Source: Pollenia angustigena (lineage: Eukaryota; Arthropoda; Insecta; Diptera; Polleniidae). Taken from it: a stretch of 64,000 nt of DNA. Where the stretch lies: positions 101,146,151-101,210,150 of the forward strand of contig OV884060.1 of assembly GCA_930367215.1 (NCBI GenBank), in the 5' to 3' direction. Positions 34,227 through 47,233 of the stretch are shown piece after piece (positions within the stretch are counted from its first letter, which is position 1; each line of letters begins with the position of its first letter). A program made the translations under genes and the position numbers. The notes below the pieces were generated by a model. It had not been told where the DNA came from and made no database searches. It saw only the letters and a list, made by a program, of their open reading frames with translations.

Positions 34227-35584
34227 TGTTAAAAAAATTATTAAAAATAAGTATTCTTGAAAACTATTAAGCTCTTCAAAAAATTAAAGATGAGGAAATG
34301 ATAAATCAAATACAAAGTTTGACTCTGTTTTGTTCTAGATTAAAGGATTTAAAGGCGTTTCTGTCAAAAAGAAAAAAATTAAATTTGTCACAGAGTGTTA
34401 CTTCTGAAATTAGTTGTTTTTTTAAAAAATAAATTTTATTATATAAAATATTTACAAAATGTTAACAAAATAAATATGTATTTGTTTGCTTGTCGCTAAA
34501 AACAATAAATTTTTAATGTTGGGAAAAGTGTACGGAATTTTTTTTTTTGTGGTGGGGAAAAAGGTTTTTTTTTTGGACACACGTAGAGATTCATAATCCG
34601 AAAGTGCTTAAGCGGACCACGTTGTACAAAAATTGTAATTTCATTATTAAACTTGTTTTAATAAAATGAATTGTAAATCAAAATTGCTAATTGGAGAGTC
34701 ATTTAAAATTCATATTGGAATAATACTGATGCAGTTATGGTGTTTTCTTTTCTACAAAAAAAAAAAAAAAAAATACCACATTTTACAAGTAATACTGCAG
34801 TTGTTTATTTGCCGAGAACAAAACAGAAAATTGGATCGCCCTGTTTTTAACAGCTGACAAAAAGTTTGTTCTTCTATATATAAAAAAAATATGTATGTAC
34901 ATAAATCAAAAAGTATGTTCAAAATATAAAAAAAATATACATAAGCCCAAATTTGTTAATAGATTGAAATTAAAAAAATAAATAAATGAACAAAATTAAT
35001 GACGAAATTCCAATTTCTTTAGTTTGTTTTTCATAAAATATGTTAACAAGAAAATATCTTTGCCAGATTGCCGATTTATTAACACCAAATTTTTACGATT
35101 TCTTGATTTGACGTTTTTTCTCAAAAACAATTTTATAACACCGAATCTATTTAAACTTTATATCACTGACAACCTACCATTAACAATGTAATGCTTTCTT
35201 TTGTTTTTACTATAAAATAATAGAAAAAATAACTATTAAAACTTAAAATTTTTACTGTCCTGATTAGAGGCGATTTTTCCCCAACTTTGTCTGGTAACCC
35301 TATACATAAACAGAAGTCATCTTTTTACATGGCATTATCAACACTCTCGATTAATACGGGGCGTAAATTGCGGTGCCTTATGACACTTAAGGGTGAATTT
35401 TTTTAAATAAAAAACGCTGCCTTTTTAGAGAGCAAAGCATTTTCAAGAAACGAACACCAAATTGCATTTTTTAAATAAATGTGACATTTTTTTATGAAAA
35501 GAAAATGTTATTCTGCCTAATTTTTAACGAGCTTATAGCGTACATCAGTTCCTATAGTTGAACCATTAATTTATTGTGGATCAG
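34227..35584. other. Mostly unassigned; contains a hAT-like MITE end and a fragment shared with 62.9 kb
   Basis: TCTGGTAACCCTA at 35290-35302 has the form of a hAT right terminus, but no matching left end was found. 35380-35500 (AAGGGTGAATTT, AGAGAGCAAA, ACACCAAATTGCATTTTTT) matches the reverse complement of 62960-63040, inside the hAT element at 62611. Otherwise AT-rich with no gene. Confidence 0.5.
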
Positions 35585-37400
35585 ACTATTAGTTAAGAAT
35601 ACATGATTTATTTATTTATTTCATATATTTTCTAATACAACAAGACAAACATCTATATATATAAAAATGAAAAATGTTTGTATGTTTGTGTGTTTGTTTG
35701 TTTGTTTGTTGGCTTATAGACTCCGAAACTACTGAACCGATTTTCCTGAAATTTTTACAGTAACATCACGTGAGCCCTAAAAATAAAAAGGCTACTTATT
35801 TTTTCGATAGGGGCAGGGGAATTGGTACCCCCCATAGGATGCCAATATTTATTATCGCATATCTTAAGAGCCGCTGGACGCATTTTGCTGTACTTTTTGT
35901 AGTAGGATCTTCTGAGCCCCGAAATTGAAATAAAATAGCAGCGGGGGTATTTGAATCCCCCATAGGACGCCAATGTTTAACATCGCATATCTTAAGAACT
36001 GTTATAGTGAGAATGTTCAAACTTTCTAGAAGTCACTCTTATGGTATACTACACTTTTGAAAATAAAAATAAAGCGGGTAGGCGCAGGGGGGGAAATACC
36101 TCCCATAGGATGCATACATTAAATATCGCTCAACTGAAGAACTATTAAAGGGAGAGTCTTCAAACGTGGTTTAAGCTACTATTATAGTAAACTATAAATT
36201 TTCAATATAAAAATGGGCGGGAGAGACAGGGGAGGAGCAGTACCCCTCATAGATAGAAATATTAATAAGAGCCACTGCACGCATTTTGTTGAAATTTTGG
36301 TAGTAGGATCTTCTGAGTCCCAAAATTGAAATAAAGTAGCAGCGGGGGAAGTGGTTTTCCCCATAGGACGCCAATGTTTAATATCGCATATCTTAAGAAC
36401 TGTTATAGTGAGAACGTTCAAACTTTGTAGAAGTCACTCATATGGTATACTACACTATTGAAAATAAAAATAAAGCGGATAGGCGCAGGGGGGAAATACC
36501 TCCCATAGGATCCATACATTAAATATCGCTCAACTGAAGAACTATTAAAGGGAGGGTCTTCAAACGTAGTTAAAACTACTATTATGGCAAACTTTAAATT
36601 TCAATATAGTAATGGGCGGGGTAGACAGAGGAGGAGCAGTTCCCCTCATAGATAGAAATGTAATGAAGAGCCGCTGCAAGCAATTTGTTGAACTTTTGGT
36701 AGTAGGATCTTCTGAGCCCCAAAATTGAAGCAAAATAGCAGCGGGGGAAGTGTTAACCCCCATAGGACGCCAATGTTTAATATCGGATATCTTAAAAACT
36801 GTTATAGTAAGAATGTTCAAACTTTGTAGAAGTCACAGTTATGGTATACTTCACTTTTGAAAACAGAAATAAAGCGGGTATGCGCAGGGGGAAATATCTT
36901 CCATAGGATGCATATATTCAATATCGCTCAACTTAAGAACTATTGAAGGCAGACTCTTCAAACGTGGTTAAAGCTTCTATTATGGTAAACTATAAATGTC
37001 AATATAGAAATGGGCGGGGTAGCCAGAGGAGGAGCAGTACCACTCATAGATAGCATTATTAATAAGAGCCGCTGCAAGCAATTTGTTGAACTTTTGGTAG
37101 TAGGATCATCTGAGCCCCAAAATTGAAACCCCCATAGGACGCCAATGTTAAATATCGCATATCTTAAGAACTGTTAAAGTAAGAATGTTCAAACTTAGTA
37201 GAAGTCACTCCTATGGTATACTACACTTTTGAAAATAAAAATAAAGCGGGAATGCGCAGGGGAAAAAACATTCCATAGGATGCATATATTAAATATCTCT
37301 CAACTGAAGAAGTGGTTAAAGCAGTGTAGCGAAGCGCACCGGGTTAAGCTAGTTTCTTATAAATTAAAGTATTAGAATTAGCCAAGTTACATATAGAAAA
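35585..37400 (-). repeat. LINE 3' end copy (same family as the 47.6-kb LINE), split by a Helitron
   Basis: TTTATTTATTTCATATATTT and TCTAATACAACAAGACA (35607-35650) match 47640-47680, and TTCTTATAAATTAAAGTATT (from 37353) matches the continuation at about 47690. This is the (TAAA)n-tailed 3' end of the CR1-like LINE. A Helitron at 35652-37352 separates the halves. Confidence 0.65.
35652..37352 (+). mobile_element. Non-autonomous Helitron with ~400-bp tandem units
   Basis: Starts TCTATATATATAAAAATG after A and ends GCGAAGCGCACCGGGTTAAG then CTAG before T, i.e. a 5' TC, a 3' hairpin zone, CTAG and A/T insertion. The 5' part has the usual GACTCCGAAACTACTGAACC motif and a (TTTG)n. The anchor TTAAGAACTGTTA recurs at 35992, 36393, 36792 and 37164, giving units of 401, 399 and 372 bases. 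No Rep/helicase coding. Confidence 0.85.
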
Positions 37401-37420
37401 GATAACAATTTGACAATCTA

Positions 37421-37872
37421 CCCTGAAGGAAACCTGGGTGAAAGTGTCTCCAAGTCACCAGTTTTGTCGACTATATTGGTGACATTGTCAATGAAGTGTC
37501 TAAACTACATTACATTTGCCAAAATATTTGGCTTTAATACGAAAAAGATTTTATCAATAACAACTGAGAAGTACAATTCCTATAAAAGTTGAAGAAATAT
37601 TAAAAAAAGATTCTAATGATTTCGTATTCCTACAAAGAGTGTAGACTTCTTTTACTAAAATGTACTAGCGATTCTCTGGTTCCAAGGTCTATATATCTTC
37701 GCAAAGGAACTACCTAGTCAGTAGTACCAACGTCAGTAGTAGATTTCCAATGACACGCACATGTCAAATGTCTATTGTAAATAACATTGCCTGGGGTATA
37801 ATAAGTCACTAGTACTGGTGACTGTGTCAATAGTGAATCAGTACAGATTCACTAGTGACATTTCCTGCAGGG
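37421..37872. mobile_element. MITE with CCCTGMAGGAAA termini, TA flanks
   Basis: The left CCCTGAAGGAAA and right TTTCCTGCAGGG are inverted with one mismatch, and TA lies outside both ends. The interior has paired GTCACTAGT/CACCAGT motifs. Similar TACCCTGCGG motifs occur at 38504 and 38990 but do not form a clear second element. Confidence 0.6.
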
Positions 37873-37879
37873 TATGTTT

Positions 37880-39800
37880 GTAAAAGTGTTTAGATTTAAA
37901 AGTTCTGGAGGGGGCCTTAAAAAAAATCCGCAGCGGCCCATGAACGCTTGTAATAATCACCCTCAACACATACGTTTTACAGAAATTTATTCACATGTGC
38001 GTTTGTTGTATTTGTTTGTAGTTTTAAATAAATAACTGTCGAAAATAAAGTTTTATTCAAAATTAAAAAAAAAATATTTTGACAAAATTTTTACAACTTT
38101 GTTATTGTTTGCTAGAACAATAAGAAAGTTGTGCAAGTTTAGTTTTTTTTCCACGCTAGATAATTTCAAATAATGTTGTAAAACCACAAACTTGCATGTT
38201 GGCCTCATGCAAGTATTGATACATACAAATATAGTTTGTGTTCACATATTTGCACTTACAAATGTGTCTGAATATGAACCTAGATGCTGAAATAACTGTG
38301 TGTATCATATTGCAGTTCAAATTAAGGTGGTAACCTGATGAAAATAAAAAATATTTTTTTATTAAGAATTACAAACTATATTTTAACTTAATTAACCGAG
38401 CAATGATAACTTCGAACTTCATCCGGTTGCCTACACAACACTCGTGCTGATAGACTAGCCCACTACTAACTTGTCAGCCGGGGCAACAAAACAAAGTATT
38501 CACCCTGCGGGAAATTTGTGTCAATTGGTCCAACAGACTGCTCCTGGGAGTTGTGAAAATAGAACAGGTACACAAAGAAAGAACTCATGACCAGTGAAAG
38601 GAGAACCAATCATGTAACTGGTTTAAGAAGAAGAAAGGTAGAAAAAGTAATAAATTACAGAACAGTTTTCACCGGTGGTGTGACAAATTTTTTGGGATTT
38701 TCTAAAATTTGGTTCTTGAACTTTATTCTTGGCCTTGTTTTATTGAAATAGTACTATATTGTATTGAAAAAATACTACATTGCAGTAACTGTCACTAAAC
38801 ACGTCCATTTAGAATTGATGTGTGACGGGTCAAATGGTGTCAATTGACCTCCTCCAATGACAACCCCATGTAAAAGTGATAGGTCTAATTCATAGAAAGT
38901 GTTAAAACTAGAACCGGCCTCTACTACCAAAGACCTATCATGGGACTACTTTTGTGTCAGTTCGCTTCCCTCTAGAGCAAAAAAAAATTTCTACCCTGCG
39001 GTTCCATAAGTAATTTTCGTGACTAATGTACTGTGAACACTGGTCGAAAAATATCTTGTTTCGGACTTATCCTTTTTAAGGACTATTATTGGTTTATAAT
39101 GGAGGACACATAAGTATATCTCTTCAGTTTTACAAACATACATATACACATTTAACGAACTTTTGGATTTTACGAATCATCGTTTGTTAAGCCAAGATGG
39201 GCTTTGATTCTGGACTCTGAGATGGATAGTCCTGTTGCGCAAGTGTTGAAAGGCCAGGCACTTAGTAAAAGAGCCTTATGTTTCTTAAATTATCCTGATT
39301 AAATTTTAAAATTCGGGTTTCTATCAGAATAAAACCCAAATCTATTGCAACTATAACCTAAATGAAGCTTTAATTTGTCCATTTATTTTTATGTATTCGT
39401 GTTCTCAATAAAACAAATTTCTTCAACACCCTGACTAGTTATACACCCCACACTCTACCGATAGTTTTCCAAATTTAAAAGCTGGAATTATGTTTTGACT
39501 TTTCAATGCTTTTAAAGGTTCTCTCCGTACTCCATTAGTAAGATCCATCATTAAAGAAAAGTATCATTTTGGTTTCGTCGCAAAGTATAACGTCATCCAA
39601 TTCGTCGTCAGTCTTGGAAATATGCGTTACAGCTAAAAAAAAACAATCGTCTTTCTATTTGTAGAACTGTAGGCAGGTGTTTTTTTGTCTTCGTTCTTTT
39701 TAATCACGTAAATTAGTTGTTTTTCACGTCAGGTATTCGAGATACCAAAAAAATTTTATTTAAGAATCAATGAATTTTTCAAAGTGAATGGCGATATTGA
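37880..39800. other. Unassigned sequence with a SINE fragment
   Basis: Apart from the SINE scrap at 38425-38490 nothing is recognisable. Several motifs (AATTGACC, GTGTCAATTGG, CACTAGTGAC-like) echo the MITE at 37421. Confidence 0.4.
38425..38490 (-). mobile_element. tRNA-derived SINE fragment, 5' part
   Basis: The minus strand reads GTTGCCCCGGCTGACAAGTT, then GGGCTAGTCTATCAGCAC, the 5' half of the SINE seen at 3999, 16613 and 40318. The B box is mutated beyond recognition and the 3' module is missing. Confidence 0.65.
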
Positions 39801-39803
39801 ACG

Positions 39804-41280
39804 TCATTTGTTTTTTGTTGGTTCGGTTTCACGTATTAGAGTCCAGCAGTAGTCTCCCAGCATGTTTTTTTTCACAAAATCCTTGATAAATTCTTTTCAT
39901 TTTCATTAAATTTTGCTGAGCACGCTCCCCTTGTTCGAGGTAACTGCACCGAGTTTTTTTTTGGAAAAAAATCTAAATGTGAAAAAAGAATATGCAAAAC
40001 TTTGTTACCAATGTTTTCGACAAATTCTTATCCAAGTCTGCGTATGAGTGAAGTGCTTTCAAAAAGTTAAAGTCCTGATTCGGAGCTTTGACAGCTTCAG
40101 TACAGCCATACCAGACTTTTACGTATAGATGAACAATAAATACGCAGACATCTCGAATTCCACCCAATTGTAATTTTTCCAGTTTAAATTGACTTCTGAA
40201 CAGAAATATTTTTAAAGAATAAATTACTTGGACATCCATCGAGCGTGGTGAAGATAAGTTCAAAGATCTTATACCACCGCCAAGGAATATATCAACCAGT
40301 TCTAACAGTTAAATTGAGTGCCCCGGTAGGCTAGTTGGTAGTGAGCTAGTCTATCAGCACCGGGGTTGTGGGTTCGATTCCCACCAGAGACTCTGGTTTC
40401 TTTCCTGCAGACAAGCGAAAAGCTTCGCGGGATTAGCTTAGGATATTAAAAAAAAAAAAAAAAATTATAGTCGTTGCGGCGTGGTTTTTTCTGTAGTTGG
40501 TCCATGCAAAAAGTAATGGTGTCATCTGATGCAGTTATTAATTTCGAAGCAACGAATTCATCGCTTACTCCAGTTTCGAATGCACCTTGATTTATTTTTA
40601 CCCAGTTTTGCTAAAAGCGGTGAAATAAAGACACATCTGGTACAAAAGTTTTTCCCATTTTATCTTCGAACAGTGCTCTTAGAACCAATTCGAAGATATG
40701 ATGTCTGCATGGCAGATACATCAAGTCTCTCTCTAATAGCTGTTCAAGTAAAATTGCAGCTCCCGCGAATTGACCGGTGTTTGAAGATGTCGTGTCAAAA
40801 GACATGGCTTGAGATCGATTTGATATGTACCAGTGTATCAGTAGCTGGTGGTGCGTAAGCAAGAAACTCCATCCCTCTGTATTGCCATCCTTGTAAGCGC
40901 ATTTACATGAGCAATATCGAAGAGGTCGTCTAATTCTTTGACAAACTTTTCTTCTTTTCCTTATGCGTCGGTCGTCCTCTTGGTGCGCTATTGTTTAAAT
41001 TTCTCCACTCTTGGTATAACTTCTCAACTTGCAGTACGATTGCAGACTTTTCTCACGTCGGAATTCGAGCTTTATTCCAGAAAACGAGAACTTCGTTTAC
41101 CACCATTATTTCACTTTTTCGCACTTCAAGTTTTAGAGTACGAGTGTGAAAAAATAATACACCAAGAACTTCTTAATTAGACGACAATTTTGATCTCAAC
41201 AGCTGCGGAATACCATTTCCAATCTAATAAATGTAAGACTGTTGCGATCTTAAAGTAGTTCTTCTTGTAGATGATGCCAT
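39804..41280 (-). pseudogene. Pseudogene of an uncharacterised transposase-like family (DTT-SNTG / CRHH motifs)
   Basis: The minus frame begins at an ATG (41278-41280) and reads MASSTRRTTLRSQQSYIY, then EVLGVLFFHTRTLKLEVRKS, WRNLNNSAPRGRP, ELDDLFDIAHVNAL, SFDTTSSNTGQFAGAAILLE, CRHHIFELVLRALFE, LLELVDIFLGGG, YSLKIFLFRSQFKLEKLQLG, HLYVKVWYGCTEAVKAPNQD and finally NMLGDYCWTLIRET, with a stop at 39804. In-frame TAG, TAA and TGA plus frameshifts kill it, and a SINE is inserted at 40318-40464. I know this protein only as hypothetical proteins repeated in many arthropod and cnidarian genomes. The spaced Asp and CRHH residues suggest an RNase H-fold transposase, which is inference. Confidence 0.65.
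40318..40464 (+). mobile_element. tRNA-derived SINE, copy C (most complete)
   Basis: Starts GTGCCCCGGTAGGC, with the A-box region GTTGGTAGTGAGC, the B box GGTTCGATTCCC, the 3' module CTCTGGTTTCTTTCC and a hairpin-like AAGCGAAAAGCTTCGCGG, and ends in a 17-A tail. It is the best consensus for the family here. Inserted in the transposase-like pseudogene on the opposite strand. Confidence 0.9.
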
Positions 41281-43615
41281 TGGAAAACAAATGCGCACCA
41301 GTTTTATTAAAAATTTAGTTTTAAGATTTTAGGTTTAAGTGTTTTATAAATAACACACGTCTAAACTGTTACGCTGTTTCAAAAAAACTGAATTTCGAAA
41401 GTTTTCAGAGTGCATTTTAATGAATGTGTCTAATTTTTTATTAGGGTGAAGAAGGACTTACTGTGGGTTACCCGTATGTTACATAATAAAAGTAATAAAG
41501 TACCTTTTTTATCCAATTATTACTACTAATAATAATAAAAAACGAAACCTGTAAATTTTCACTTCTATTTGACTTCAATCTCTCCACCCACAAATGTGGC
41601 AAGTGTCGTAAAAAAATAAATAAACTGGTATTTCGGAGAATGGCCATAACATATTTCAACTTGTCTCTGGGGCACCTGTTATTTTGACAACAAAAATCAC
41701 ATTTAGTATTACGTGCGCATAACAGTATCGAAAGGTATAAAAAGATAGTTGGGTATGTTGCATACCGTCAGAGAGGTTAATTTGTCTAGCTTCTCTGCAT
41801 AAGTTTTATTTTTAAGGTTTTAGAAACACTTTTTTTTAAGGTGGTTCTCTCATAAGTCCGCCATTTGTGAACCAATTTGAAAATTTTTTGCTTTCAGTGG
41901 ATTGGATTGGATTACATCCTAATTGGTTCCGTTTTTTAAATCTTGGACTTCATGTCCGTCTGTTCTAGTGTCTGTTTCGAGAAAATTTAATGTTTCGTAT
42001 GGGGATCATATGAAGGGTTGAAGATAGAGGATAAGTTGGTTTTAGAGAAATATTGGGAATGCAAAAATAATGGGGGTTGCATATACATTTATATCTCTAG
42101 AGTGGCTCCTCAGTACTCACGGTCGTTTTTCTCTCCATTTAGCCCGAATTTTATTCTCACAGATTTTCAACCCATCGAGCTCATATTTTTCATTTCTTTT
42201 CCCTAACCTAACACAAAACTGGGCTACGATTTTGAAACCGATAACTTTTTAAATTCTCCCTTTTCATTGAAGGTCCATTCTAATGCCACATTTAATTAAC
42301 AAAAATTTTATTCAAATGTACTTTAAACTTTTGTATTTCATGTTAAAATTAATTTATTTATTGTTGATTGTGTGACAAAAAAGAGCTCAAACTGGAGTTA
42401 AAATGTTTAAATAACACCGGACTACTCTAACAGAAACATGGTTGTAACGAGTGATTCTGATGGGCAGGGCAAAAAAACAAGAGTATTACTGACTAAAAGT
42501 CTTTGTTGCTTAAAATATAAAAAAACAAACAATGTTAAAGAGCACAATGAAAACTAGCTTATGTTATTGTCAGATTTTATTTTTAAAGAAAATAATTTAC
42601 ATATTTCATGACAATAGAATTTTGTATATCCTGGAAAAAGTCAACGAAAGCATCCATTATTTTTTTTTTTTGTCTACTGTTTGTAAAAAATAAAATTAAG
42701 AAATACTCCCTCTGTCTATTTGAATGAAGAATGTCGATTGACAAATAAACGCATCGAAGTAAAATCATGAAACTTTTTAGGTGTTTAATACAAAACTTGT
42801 TAAGGAAGTGAGTGCGATTAAGTGCTGAAAGTTATTTGTTCTCAAGTTTGACTTAAAAGTATGTACGTACGTGTCTTGTAAAACGCAGCAGATATTAAAA
42901 TGTATGCCAAACATCTTCCTACACCTTTATTCATACCAGAGTTGCCAGCTTAGGGAGGTATAATTTCTTAGGGCGAAATTTAAGGGTTTCACTATTTGCT
43001 TTTCAGAATAATAATTAAGTTATTTATATTTTACAGCTAATTTTTGGTTAAGCAAAAATCGCTATAAGTCGGAAAAATAACTAAATTAACATCTTTGAAT
43101 ATAGTAACTAATGGATCATCCATAATATGCATAAGTTAGCTTAAGCAACTAAGCTAATACATGTAAATCATTTGTGTCAAACCATATTGAACTTAAGGAA
43201 ACTTGTTGTTAAGTTTTATGAAACAGTTTTGTAATATTGTTTTATTAAATTAATTTAACGGCCTTTTTTCTTAATTTTTGACAGCAACTTAAGCTAGCTC
43301 ATGCATGTTATAGTTGGGCTTTAAAAGTACCATATTATGCAACTGCTTAAGTTCTAGTTTTTCTTTGTTTCGTTGAATTTAAAAAAGTGAAATTTACAAC
43401 ATTTACCTTTTTGATATTCTTTAAATAAAACGTATCACAACTTTGATCCAACACTTGAAATGCGCAAATATTTTAATTTCGTTACATAAATGATTTGGCA
43501 GCACGATATTTTTGAGGAAACTTGATTCGAAAAAAAACTTGATTGGAAACTTGTATAAGCATTTATAAAGATTTCTTCTAACTCTACTTTTATAAGATAC
43601 ATAAAAAACGGTTTT
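41281..43615. other. Unassigned AT-rich sequence
   Basis: No gene, TIR pair or RNA was recognised. The open frames at 42018-42252 and 43421-43669 lack family features. A GCTTAAG/CTTAAGC cluster near 43130-43360 pairs weakly. Confidence 0.4.
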
Positions 43616-44166
43616 GATCACCAAAATAATTGAAACAAGCAAAATATTGTTTAATTTTGCACCTATCACCGAAATGTTTATACCAATTACTCAAATTTGC
43701 AAAAATTGCAAAACAAGGATTTTTTTCCAATTAAAAAGTTTTTACATTTTAATTACAAAAAAAAAATTAAAAAAATTATTAATATTAAACAATATTTTAA
43801 TTGAATGAATTAACAAATTAATTAAAAAAAATTTAAAATTTTTAAATTGAATGAATTACTAACGTAATTGATTACAATACAGAAAATTAATTATATTAAT
43901 AATTGTATTGATTAAAACAGTGATTGAATTTTTGCATTAAATCGATTAATTTTTTAATTAAATAAATTAAAGAGTGTATTTGAAATACAATCTAAATTCA
44001 ATTACGCAAATTATTCAATCAAACAAATTGTTAATTGAATAAGTTTGTTAAATCAATTCAGTTGATGGTTAAATGAAGCAAAATAATAATATTTAAAATA
44101 TATGTTTTATTTAAATATGGTTTAAAAATAACTTGTTTTATATGTTAAATTGTAATAGCTCATGCT
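43616..44166 (-). repeat. AT-rich dispersed repeat, minus copy
   Basis: Reverse-complement partner of 33199-33714, starting GATCACCAAAATAATTGAAA and ending AAATTGTAATAGCTCATGC. About 35 bases longer because of small insertions. Confidence 0.8.
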
Positions 44167-46109
44167 TAATTGTACAAATTTTGGAAGATTTTTTGACAGA
44201 GGAATTTCATACATACAACTTTGTATAAAATTGTAGAATAACTCTGATTCTTCAGGGTATTCAAGATTGAAAACAAAAAACTGTTTTTGTTGTGTAATTT
44301 GGCTGTACTTTTTTTACCTATTCACTTGGAACGCACAAAATGAAATGACGCCAAAAATAATTCAATAATTAACAAACAAAGAAAATAAACACCAAATTTC
44401 GGTTGCGACCATAACCACAATCAACAATGTGGTCAGCCACAAGGCGATTTTTTATTTTACGCATAATATACATATGTATGTATGTAGGCTCGTTATTGAC
44501 ATTGGTGGTGGTCATAATTGTAATTCGTCTATAACAAATCTCAGATCATTTTTTGCTTGTTGATTGTTTTTTTTGCACGCGACGCTTACTGTTCTTTTTG
44601 ATGACAAAAACATGTGTGTTTGTGTGTATGTACATGTAAGGGAAAAGACAACCAATTTATAAAGATGTTGTTTGCACTTGTAACATTTTTCGCAAACTGT
44701 TGATGAGGGAGGAAAGCAAGCAGAAAGCAACAAAGTGTTCAATTCAAACAACCGCGTTGATTGATTCAATTAAACTTATAATTAAAATTTAGCTTAAAAT
44801 CAAGCAAAATTTTAATTGAAAAAAAATATTTTGTTTTTAATTCAATCAATTAAGAACGTAATCAAATTTATTTTAAAATTCAAAAATCACTATTAATTGA
44901 AAAAAAGCTGCCAATAATATTTTATGTGTATTCAAATTTTACATATGTTACAGTCTTGTTTACGCTGTTTATAAATTGTGTTTTAGATATTAAATTAAAT
45001 AAAAATATTTAAGAAACTATACAAAATATATTTGGTGGAATTTCATTAAAATTTTTTATTTAGTTAATGATATTAGTGTGTACGTAAATTGAGATTGAAT
45101 TGAGTTAAAATTAATTGAAATAAAATTATTTTCCTTAAATTTGGTGGTATATTTTTTAAATATCTACGTCAAATTTGGGGGAGTAGAAATAATTTTACCT
45201 GGTAACGCTGATGCATACCAGGACTGCCACTTACAAATTTTCTAAATCGTCTATAAAATCCTTTGAAGCCGACCAATTTGTGTAAATATTAAAAAACGAA
45301 TATTCATATGCAAGTGTATTTTTGATATAAAGTATAGTTTTTATTTGATAAGGTTTTTAAATTATGCAGCCAAATCGGTCCACAAACGGCTGAGATATGA
45401 GCAAAAATCCACGACTTCCTCTAATTTTTTCCATAAAATCCCTTGGTGTTCTTTTTTTATACTCATGGCCGAAAGTAACAAGGTTCACTTAATATTTAAT
45501 GCCACATGATAAACGCAATACGTTGGTTCTGTCTGCAATTTTTTGACACCTTGTATATTTTTAAGAGTCTTTTTGCGTTTTTTTACACATAACTAATCCG
45601 TTAATGTACAGCACAGTTGATTTAACGATATCCGTCTGTTTTCTGTATATTTGGAGAATTGAAAGAGACTAAGTCTTCGAATAAGGTACAAGTATCTTGG
45701 GTTTCAATACACAACATCCATAAAAATTTGGGCGGGATTGGTGAAATGCACGTCGATATATAAATCTGCCAAATCGGTACAAAAATAGCGAGTTAAGATC
45801 AAAATACTCCAAAATGGCCTAGAAAATATAAAAATGTTAACTTCTAGGGCTCTATATTTCCCAAAAAAGTTGGATATTTTTTTCCAAAATAAAAGATAAT
45901 ATATATAAATTATTTTCGTTACACTCCCCTTTTCGGCAACCATAAATCTTCACCAGTACAAGTTCGATAACCCAAGTAATTTGAAAATTTCTTCTTAAAC
46001 AAGTCGGTATATAAATCTGTAAAATCGGATTAAATTTAAGGGTCAGAATGTGACTAATGGATACGTTTTATGTATATATATCAACACATACTGAAATCAT
46101 AAAAATTAC
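44167..46109. other. Unassigned AT-rich sequence
   Basis: Low-complexity TTAATT/AATTGA tracts near 44760-44900 and 45040-45130 resemble the AT-rich dispersed repeat. No gene signal. Confidence 0.4.
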
Positions 46110-47194
46110 TCTTTTTATAACCTCCACCACAATTAGTTGTGAAGAGGGTATACTAAGTTTGTCATTCCGTGCGAAACTTTTTCTCAGACCCCATACAGTA
46201 TATATATTCTGGCTTCTTAAGTAATCCTAAGTCGATTTAGCCATGCCCATCTGTTGAAAACACGCTCACTCTCGAAAAACTCAAAAGAAATGAACAAACT
46301 TGGTGTCAGATTGCTTATAGTTATCCTAAGCAGTTGGGATTGAAATCCAGCAAAATCGGTTCAGTAGGATCAGAGCTATGAAACAAAATGTGAAACCACT
46401 ACCCTAAAAAATTCATGATTTTGTTACAAAAACTAACATAAATGATGGACCAATACACGGAATGATATAAAATTTTGCAAAAATTCGTTTTATTCGACTG
46501 GAAATCACACTGTCGGTCCATAATTTACACTAGGCCCCATATAATCCCTACTCTCGGAAAACAGTTTAGTACGCCTAAAACCGTAATAAATAATGCTATC
46601 AGAATAAAAATTTAATACTTCACACTTGTATTTGACTAGAAATCACACTAATAAATTTCGTGGTGATATATAGGAAGATATAGATATTGCGGTAAACTTT
46701 CTTCCAGCTTAGCTTCATATGACCCGAAAAAAATGTTATGTAATTTTGTGTTATACGGTCCATAATTTACCTTAGATCCCATTTTAGAAGCCTTCTGAAA
46801 TTCACTGCAAGCGCTAAAACTAATTGCACCGCTGTATTGAAATATATTGAATTTTTTGTTTTTAATACCAGAAATCACTCTGCAGAATTTTAGGATGATT
46901 GGTTCATTACGTTCATTCCCCTCCTCATTTAAGTTCGTCTTAAACTGTTACAGATCATGGTATTTTACTCAAGCTATTTAAAATTGCTAAAAAAAAAAGC
47001 ATAAAACCTTCTGATTGTCGGTCAATAATTTAATATAAGTCTAAACCGCAATCAATTTTATTGCTGATGTCTGTTTTTATAAAATAAATAATTAATAAAT
47101 AAATATCATGTAGATAACACTCCTGCAATAATTGTGCTGTCGATGGAGGGTATCAAAGATTCTGCACAGCCGAATATAGCGCTCTAACTTGTTA
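46110..47194 (+). repeat. Calyptrate-type interspersed repeat, copy 2 (without tandem array)
   Basis: Same termini as 19158-20756 (CTTTTTATAACCTCCACC; CCGAATATAGCGCTCTAAC). Carries about one recognisable unit of the 153-bp motif (AGTACGCCTAAAACCGTAAT near 46570) and no CCGTCTGTC expansion, then diverged sequence. Confidence 0.8.
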
Positions 47195-47233
47195 TAATTA
47201 AGTTTGTTAAAATATATGCATACATATATGTAT

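Noticed and set aside
40529..40858. 109-codon plus frame
   Set aside because: Shadow of the minus-strand transposase-like pseudogene, which has clear family motifs.
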